Under the pieces are notes generated by a model. That model did no database searches. It worked only from the letters and a program-made list of their open reading frames with translations, and was not told the DNA's origin. Shown one piece after another: positions 57,000 to 64,000 of a DNA stretch of 64,000 nt (the stretch's first letter is position 1; the number at the start of each line of letters is the position of its first letter). Position numbers and translations under genes: made by a program. Source of the stretch: Megalonaias nervosa (lineage: Eukaryota; Mollusca; Bivalvia; Unionida; Unionidae); contig JAECUM010001813.1 of the NCBI GenBank assembly GCA_016617855.1, positions 62,001-126,000 of the forward strand, read 5' to 3'.

Positions 57000-57756
57000 G
57001 TTTGTACTGTCAGTTTATATTTTTGTACCTGATATTATTCACAAACAGATCCACAGGGTCAGCAAAGTTAATTAATGACTTGACTCTGAATTACCACATT
57101 TAAAACATGACTGTGCACCTGGACCATGATGTAATACCAGGATGTGATTTTTACAGTATTCATAATGAATTTCTGCCACAGAGTTTGTATTTTCCAATGC
57201 AAACAGCTTTGAACTTATCATGTCCCAATGCCACAGTGATTTACATCCATATATGCAAGCATTTATTTAATTGGTGGAAACACTGCTACAGTTCAGATGT
57301 ATCGATGTCTTTGATGTCCCATTCCTGCCTTTTTTTCACCCAGAGGGACTAGAGGGGCAAAACAGACACTCTGCTACTACATGAGACCTTATGCTGAATA
57401 ATTTAACTCCATACATGATTTATTTGCTAGCAATAAATTTCCCAGTTAGATTAAAAAATTTATGATCAGTGAGATATATTGGTGCAGTTCTGTGTATCTG
57501 GAACAGAAAATATATCACCTTGCAGAATATTGCATCTGATATCCTTGTGAAAAACTATTATTCCTGCTAAACAAATCATATAGTTACACAATTTTACAGT
57601 TAATGAAAGAAAATGTGCTGCTGCTACTTTTAAGTAGTCAAAAATAGGCAATTCTGATATGCCCTAAAACTGTTCATCAGTTGCTAGAAAGTCTTTATAC
57701 CAATTCCCTCCCCATCCATTCAAGTTAGAAGAGCAGCAGTAACCAGTACCATGTAG
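57000..57756. other. No recognised feature
   Basis: AT-rich DNA with short ORFs only. Confidence 0.35.
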
Positions 57757-57980
57757 GAGGGCCTCAAGTGGCTGAATAAAGAGCTCAACATTCCAGATCA
57801 CTTCCATTTCACCTCAGTCTGCGTGCGTTTGAGTCTCGGGCTCGGCTAATTTCGGTACCGAGAAAGCTTGCCAGTAGCTTCTCGTGGGTTGGTGATTCTT
57901 CCCTGGGATCTTCCTCCACCAGCAATACTGGCTGCCATGTATGCCCTATCTTGTTCTCCAAAAAATTTACGTTAATCCCC
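57757..57980 (+). repeat. SINE family B, copy 3
   Basis: Head caagtggctgaataaagagc with A-box features, followed by gcgtttgagtctcg (B-box-like). The body is gcttgccagtagcttctcgt, ctgccatgtatgccctatct. It is the complement of 30970-31222 and 28557-28695. Confidence 0.8.
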
Positions 57981-57984
57981 ATAA

Positions 57985-58930
57985 TAACAATAGCAACTTC
58001 ATGTACTTGCTAGTCCATTGATCACTAGTACATCATTCCCAAATTCAGTATACAGTTATCTCCCTTACTCTTTCAGGAAGCACAATTATGCAACACATAT
58101 ACAGTGCATCGCAAAAGTATTATTTATTTGACATATTATCTATTGTTGTACATGTCATTTAGCATATTTTCAAAATAATTTCAGTGACTTCTTTGCTCCA
58201 GAGTGGCTATATCAGTTGCAGTGGTTTCTTGCCTTTTTCTACCGTTCTGAAATTTTGTGAACACCTTGCAATCATATACCCATATACTTTCTAAAGGAGT
58301 TTATTTTCTGACATTTTCCATGAATTCCACCATTGCTTTGGTAATATCCTCTCTTAGAAAGATTCCAGATCCTTTAAGTGTTTTTTTTTTTCTTTGCGTA
58401 GTACATCTAATTTGGTCATATGCCTCATGTATCGATAAATTATCGGTCTATTTGTATTTTCATAAAATCAACCCATTGTGTATGCCACACTGTCTTAGGG
58501 TCCAATATTGATGTTGAGTTTCTTTTTACAAAAAGATACGACCTTCTCCATACTCTGTTGAGGGGTTTGATCTTTGTTCCTTGTTCTTCTGTCTATCCCG
58601 TACAATTTAATATTTTCATTCCTGCTATACTGGTTCAATTCATCTGATCTCTTCATCAGTGAAGCATTTACAACACGTATTCCATCATTTTCCTCCTGAT
58701 TATTTTATTTTCTGTTGTGATTCTTTCTGTTAAAGACTTATTCTCCTGCCTTTCTTCAAAATTTTCTTTACATAACTTTTCCAAATATCATTCTGCAGAT
58801 GCCCAATTTCTTTTTAAATGTTCTGTTTTAATTCTTCTTTTATATTTTTTCCAGAGAATTGTTCATTCCATCTTGAGTGGCAGTTTCTTGTGTGTATGTG
58901 TGTGTGATTTGGATTTTAAATGTAACTTTA
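57985..58930. other. No recognised feature
   Basis: Pyrimidine-rich DNA. Two short overlapping ORFs (58257-58647) lack recognisable motifs. Confidence 0.35.
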
Positions 58931-59205
58931 AAAAATTTTCAGTCATATTGCTATGACGTCTGCAATGTGGCAGTTTATAGTGATGTCCAGCACTGGAGAA
59001 TCCTGCCACAGGCATGTAACATGATGTCCCACCCAGACACATTATCCTGACACCAGGCCAACCAGTCCTAACACAAAACTCCAAATGCTAAGTGCAAAGC
59101 GAGGCAACTGTTAGTACCATTTTTTAAAATAAGTCTATGGTATGACTCTGCTGGGGTTTGAACCCATGACCTTCCACATCCTAGGCCACCAGAGCGGTCA
59201 CAATT
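58931..59205 (-). repeat. SINE family A, copy 2
   Basis: The minus strand starts gaccgctctggtggcctagg, continues with ggtcatgggttcaaacccca (B box) and ends with gtcatagcaatatgactg. It matches 54491-54745. Confidence 0.8.
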
Positions 59206-59209
59206 TATT

Positions 59210-61170
59210 TTTATTTTAGTTTTTGGTCTATGCATGTACATTCTTTTGATGTCACTTTTTCTTGAGCCTTGAAGACTTTGTCCAACTGTTTAATCTATCA
59301 TCTCCATTCTTGTTTTAGTAGTGGTAGTATCTTGCTCCTTAAATAGGAAGTGACTTACTGAGTAGTGGTGTTGTTTCAGAGCCTGATGTGTGGGTGGGGG
59401 TGGGATCCGGGGTTTCCAGACACACCCCAGGATAAATAAAAAAACATAGACACACAAATGTATAGTCAGTTGTCACTTGAAATTTGTCCATCATTTTATT
59501 CTTGTGCACATTTATTGGGTATTATGCACACTTTGAGTAAAATGACACATACTTTTGCTTTTGTGCCATTTATAGTAAGTCGGGGCTTTTTTGAAAGTTT
59601 GGAACCCAAACTCAAACCCACCACCACCACCAGCACTTGACCTGATCTGGCCCTAACGGTTTGGTGTTCACACTGTTATTGCTCTATCTGACATTGATTT
59701 TGGCAATAGTATACTTTCTGGACCTGCTGTTTCTTTTGCCTTATTTCCATATCATTGATCAACTGTTTGGAGGCATTTTCTTTTCAGGTGTGTTAATTTT
59801 CCACAAACTTCACTACATTTTTTAGGCAAACATGGATGCACGAGCATTCACTGTCAGCTTGTACATGTATATTATACACTTCGCTGTAGTTAAAATAAAA
59901 AGAGATTAAATTTTCCTGCAATATGTTTCTGTTCAATTTTGTAACAGTATATTAGATGAGAACTATTTGTGTATATTTTGAATTGGTTCATAAATGCTGG
60001 AGGTTACATTATAACCTGTTTATCAGTGATTTTGGTACTCATGATGTGCCCATGCTTCAAGTCCTCAGAATGACCCACTGATTCACATTGATGAGAAACA
60101 TGTGTTCCAATACACTCCTTAAATATGAAGAAAAAAACCAACAAGTCCACAATATGAAAAAGTAACACTCTTTACACTTTCCACTGGTAAATACAGCATC
60201 ATACAACTCCAAAAATTTTCTTTTCAAATGAAATTTTCCTCCACTGGGAAAGATCAATCTCGACTTGGTCATGGTGGCCTTAACCTCCATTTTGCTTAAG
60301 CTTGGTAAATAAGCTTTGATCATCATTATGTTAGAAAGGTTCTTTAACAGGTGGGATCTGCCCATATTAATGAGGTGATCTTGCATCTCATTGTCAAAGC
60401 TTGATGCTTTTCTAGAGACTATTTTTCACCTGATTTTGATATAACTTGGTAAATAGGAGGTGTATCATCAATGAATGTCCCTGATTGTGAGCTAGAGCCA
60501 TGCATATTAGTTATGCATTTTGTTCGTTTTCTTTTTTTGGAAATTCTTTTAAACTATTAAAATAGGTAAAATTTGGATGATATAAAGGCTTGGGGATGGT
60601 TTACATGATAGGGTTATATTATTACAATGCTACATAAGCCTACTTTAAAAAATGGTTAGCTGTTAAGTAAAGTCAAGTGACAGTATAAGGCATACTTGGG
60701 CCTCTTAAATGAAGTGTAACATGCACAATCAGCACATGTGTTACCTCCCTGGCCATGAAAGAATTCTTTGATCTGATTATGTGGCCAAAAAGTGATGCAG
60801 AGAATAACTTGAAATCTCCATGCACCTGATCAATAATTTCCTTGTTCATTGTTTTAAAAAATCTCCCTAATGGCTTATCCTCGAGTATCAGATAAATGAG
60901 TTCATTATTAAAAATATCAGATTTTTTTTGTCATTGTATATAGTAAAAGTTGTATTATAAGATCATGTATGCATTAATTAATTCAGTAATGGATAACACT
61001 TTTTAGAATTTGGTTATACATATGTTTAAATGGCAGAACTATTCACTTTATTTGGATCTTCATACATTCATATTCCTTTGGAAGGTCATTACTTATACAT
61101 CCAAAGAAGTACATACATAAGAGTTATACAAGTTTTTTATGAAACTCTATCCATGTATATATTATGACTA
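59210..61170. other. No recognised feature
   Basis: AT-rich DNA. The 109-codon minus-strand ORF at 60057-60386 is not recognisable. Confidence 0.3.
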
Positions 61171-61182
61171 CCAGATGATAGT

Positions 61183-61400
61183 GTGTCCCATATCATAACC
61201 ATGCCCCCAGCCTCAAGAACAAGGTCACAGCAAGTGAGAATGCTATCATGATTTGTATCCTTGTTCTGTGCCTAATTTTTGAACCACCATAGTTATTTTA
61301 ATGAAACTTTTGACAATTATTTATCATGTATAGCAGGTGTGTTGCATAGCATAACCATGGTCCCACCCACCCCATTGCCAAAAAAATAAGGTCACAGCAA
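61183..61400 (+). repeat. ~157-bp tandem repeat, two copies
   Basis: cataaccatg(c/g).cc and aaggtcacagcaa recur at 61194-61230 and about 61351-61398. Style is like other bivalve tandem repeats. Confidence 0.45.
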
Positions 61401-61451
61401 AGAAAAATTTAGCTTCATACAGTTTAAAAGAGACCTTTGTGATTAAACCAG

Positions 61452-61706
61452 GTGGTGTTGTTCACTAAACCTTGTAAAGCAAATAGCCCACCAAAACCTG
61501 TGCTAGCAGCTAATCAAACCAACGGCGAAGTAGATGACTCAGGTAATCAGTGTGACAAAGTAGAAATTGGAACATCTAATGCTACAAATGAAAGCACCAG
61601 AGTCCAGCCCAAGAAAAGATCAGCAAACCACTTTGCCAATGGACGTTATCCAGTCCCAAAAAAAAGAGCAGCAGACCACAGGCACCAGTGGCAATGCATG
61701 CTCTAA
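61452..61706 (+). CDS. Basic ORF, possible exon or retrocopy, unknown
   Basis: 84 codons. It is Asn/Thr-rich in the middle, then Lys/Arg clusters PKKRSANHFANG and VPKKRAADH resembling two nuclear localisation signals. An acceptor-like aaaccag precedes 61452. A related frame continues past the stop in broken form to about 61860. No family recognised, and it could be a terminal exon, a retrocopy or chance. Confidence 0.3.
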   Translation: MVLFTKPCKANSPPKPVLAANQTNGEVDDSGNQCDKVEIGTSNATNESTRVQPKKRSANHFANGRYPVPKKRAADHRHQWQCML

Positions 61707-61719
61707 ACCAGACAATGAG

Positions 61720-62212
61720 AGGATTAAGAATTGACTAGCCTTCCCAAAGGATCTGATGATCCTAATAAGTATGGAATTCTAGAGAGTATGGACACTGGAG
61801 AGCTCCTAGAAGTCCTATACTTCCATCAATTTCATAAAATACGTCTGACATCATAGTACATAGGAATTGCCAGTGGATAGAAGCAAATTACTTAAAGAAC
61901 ATGTTTCAATAGATGTTTGCTTCCAGGATACCTGTTTAAAAGAAAACAGTATAGTCAGCCTTAAACACTTCACCACATACAGCAGCATTTCAGGAAATAG
62001 CTAAAATAATCCCAATATTACTTTAATAGTGAAGCTGTTCATTTATTGTTACATAAAATTCTTTCACTTTGTTCAATATATTTCCCTCCAAGCACTCCAA
62101 TCAATCAATGTGATCTTGACCATCTTATTGTACAGTTACTGGTGTGTTTTGTTTTGATTGGTGATTTTTAACGGTCACTATATTCTTTGGGCTGTGTCTG
62201 TGTGTTTGTGTG
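61720..62212. other. No recognised feature
   Basis: AT-rich DNA. Confidence 0.35.
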
Positions 62213-62214
62213 TC

Positions 62215-62260
<46 letters not shown>
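62213..62260. repeat. (TA)n microsatellite
   Basis: About 20 units. Confidence 0.95.
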
Positions 62261-62263
<3 letters not shown>

Positions 62264-62449
62264 AAGAGAAGGGGAAAAGATGTAAGATTTTAATTCAAAA
62301 TATCACAATCTTTGCCTTTTCAATTATAAGTCATATCCTGCATCCTGCCATAAAACCCTACTTGCTCTTAGATTTGACTATTTGCACCTGTCTCATGACT
62401 TCTCTTGGGAGGTTGGTAATCTGTTTAGTAGTGAACACTTTTCAATACA

Positions 62450-63330
62450 TTTAAGAAGTAATATTCCCAAACCTCAAGGGCTTGGGCAAAGATGGAAACT
62501 GAACAAGGCAAACTGGGAAATGTTTCAAACCTCCCTTTCAGTGAGTCAAGTCTGACAACTGATCATTTGAACAAGGAAGTGATCGAATACTCCTATTTTC
62601 AAAGATACTGTAGGAATACAATGCAAAAACTCTTGGCGATTCCTAAACTTGTCAGCAAATCAGCTTGATGATGCATGCAAAGATGCTATCACCATTTCAA
62701 TACAATCCAATTACTGAAAATATGAATAAATATAGTAGGTACCGAGTTAAAGCTCATCATACATTAGAGTGAGCAAGAGGAAAATGTGGATATCCTATGT
62801 CTCTAGGGTGAAGTCTCACACCTTTATTAATTTGGTATGGAATATAGTACCAAAAATCACTGACAAGAAAACCTGCTGTATTGGGCATTTAAAGAAACCT
62901 GATGAAATTGTCACCACCGTAGTAGTAATTTCAGATACATTGGCCAAATTTTCCTGAGGATCTCATAAACAAGAAACTTATGCCACATCAAAAACTTGAA
63001 AGAAAAGGTTCCTATAAATTTTAATCTGCAAATGTATTTTACAATAAACCTTTCATTTATAGAGTTACAAGACTCTTGGACAAGCCCATGACACTTAAGC
63101 AGGACTAGATAAAATCCACTATCAGCTTTTGAAACACTTGTCTGATACAGTTGTCAATAAACTGCTAAGCATTTTCAGCAACATTTTGGATGCAGGTGAG
63201 AAGTAATGGTGATGCTAATATCCAAACCTGAAAAGGATCAAACCATCCCTTCCAGCTATCCAATACATGTAACAGAACTTGTAGGTCTAAAAATTCTGGG
63301 CAGTAGATTGACTTCTAAACCAGTAGATTT
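62450..63330 (+). pseudogene. Non-LTR retrotransposon relic (endonuclease linker to RT start)
   Basis: Plus-strand reading: WEMFQTSLSVSQV (62.5 kb) then linker-type residues, ending with LISKPEKDQTIPSSYP (63206 ORF). That fits the LIPKPGKD....SYRPI motif at the start of RT. Many stops. No catalytic motif reached. Confidence 0.5.
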
Positions 63331-63489
63331 TTTTTATCTGCATAAATTTATGTTCTTCAATGGGAATGAAAACAAAACTAGCGTGTTTTTGCCATATTTA
63401 ATCTATTCATGCAATAATAAAACTGCAAGTTTTAAACATAAATCAGATTCAGATTCTGATGACAATGTTGCAGTAATAATTAATTAACA

Positions 63490-63990
63490 TGAGTTAGTAT
63501 ATTGTCAGTTAAAGAAAATGGAAGAGTTGTTTATCTTATAGTTCACTGCAGAGATTTTTTAAATAACGGATAAAATCCAATAGTAGTTTCCTTCACAAGA
63601 TCACTGTCTAATGAACACTGATGATATTCACTGTGATTATTAAGCTTTACATCTAACAGGTTTTCAACAGTTTCTCGTCCAGATTTCACCCTGAATCACT
63701 TTGTATTTTGTAAAGAATGGAGAATGTCCTCTCTGTATTGGCGTTAGAATGTTGTAATGACAGGATAACTATGTTCAGCCTACAAAGAAGTTCCAACTTC
63801 ACTTTTCCTGTTGCTGATTTTATAAGGTTGCAGACTGATCTCTAGTACTACTCCACATTATATTCACCCCATGGAGGAAGTTCTTCATTTCCATTTAAGA
63901 TGCATTCCTGAGTCTCATCTGCAAGGGCTTCATTCTCATTATGGCTTTGATCTAAAAATCTGCTAGCAGGTTTCATCACTGTAATTTAAA
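63490..63990 (-). pseudogene. hAT-type transposase C-terminal dimerisation domain relic
   Basis: The minus-strand segment LQHSNANTERTFSILYKIQS (about 63700-63770) matches the conserved hSNAxxERxFSxxxxIxTxxR motif of the hAT C-terminal dimerisation domain. N-terminal residues and stops continue to 63990. It runs off the end of the window, so the full extent is unknown. Confidence 0.5.
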
Positions 63991-64000
63991 AATATAGATT

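Noticed and set aside
60057..60386. 109-codon minus-strand ORF
   Set aside because: No motif or splice context, and not related to neighbouring elements as far as can be seen.

Overview
The window is AT-rich animal genomic DNA, most likely from a mollusc and probably a bivalve. It has introns, many AT, CT and ATT microsatellites, tRNA-derived SINEs, Penelope-like, L1/CR1-like and DDE transposon relics, and two large Polinton (Maverick) DNA transposons. Nothing looks bacterial: there are no operons of intact long ORFs outside the Polintons, and almost all coding signal is broken by frameshifts or stops. The species assignment is inference.

Layout. 0.4-9.3 kb carries exons of one plus-strand host gene; three have phase-compatible splice sites and resemble the MCM-like protein MCMDC2 (tentative). 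Among them lie a 42-bp minisatellite (4.8-5.1 kb), a hairpin and dispersed repeat (3.9-4.2 kb), a DNA-transposon relic with terminal inverted repeats (5.27-6.48 kb) and a divergent 150-bp tandem array (8.0-8.9 kb).

11,363-28,053 is a nearly complete Polinton (Polinton 1) with about 235-245 bp terminal inverted repeats and a 5-6 bp target duplication. Left to right it holds a packaging ATPase (-), an integrase (+), a divergent family-B polymerase joined to an SF1 helicase (-), a Cys-rich protein (+), an HNH endonuclease (+), a spacer full of tandem repeats, and then a long minus-strand virion module: conserved structural-type proteins, a phage-tail-fibre-like protein, an adenovirus-type protease, a hydrophobic protein split by a solo LTR, the major capsid protein, a PX-like protein and a Pro-rich protein.

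28.5-40.5 kb is a transposon graveyard: SINE copies, a pogo/jerky-type transposase relic, L1-like non-LTR relics, Penelope-like pieces and a large inverted/direct repeat between two AT microsatellites.

About 40.6-55.4 kb is a second, more decayed Polinton (Polinton 2) with recognisably related capsid, ATPase and integrase genes, a PLA2-like domain and a canonical Polinton family-B polymerase. Its gene order is permuted relative to Polinton 1, and a 4.7-kb CR1/L2-type non-LTR element sits inside the polymerase gene with a 5-bp target duplication. No TIRs were found for it.

55.4-64 kb holds further SINE copies, a minus-strand piece with two SAP-like motifs, a basic ORF, a non-LTR RT relic and a hAT-type transposase C-terminus.

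The most notable point is that two Polintons with related virion and integrase genes carry quite different replication proteins: polymerase-helicase fusion in one, canonical pPolB in the other. Polinton 1 also carries an HNH endonuclease and phage-fibre-like repeats. All its genes are decayed, so the system is fossil here, but its architecture can be searched for intact relatives.
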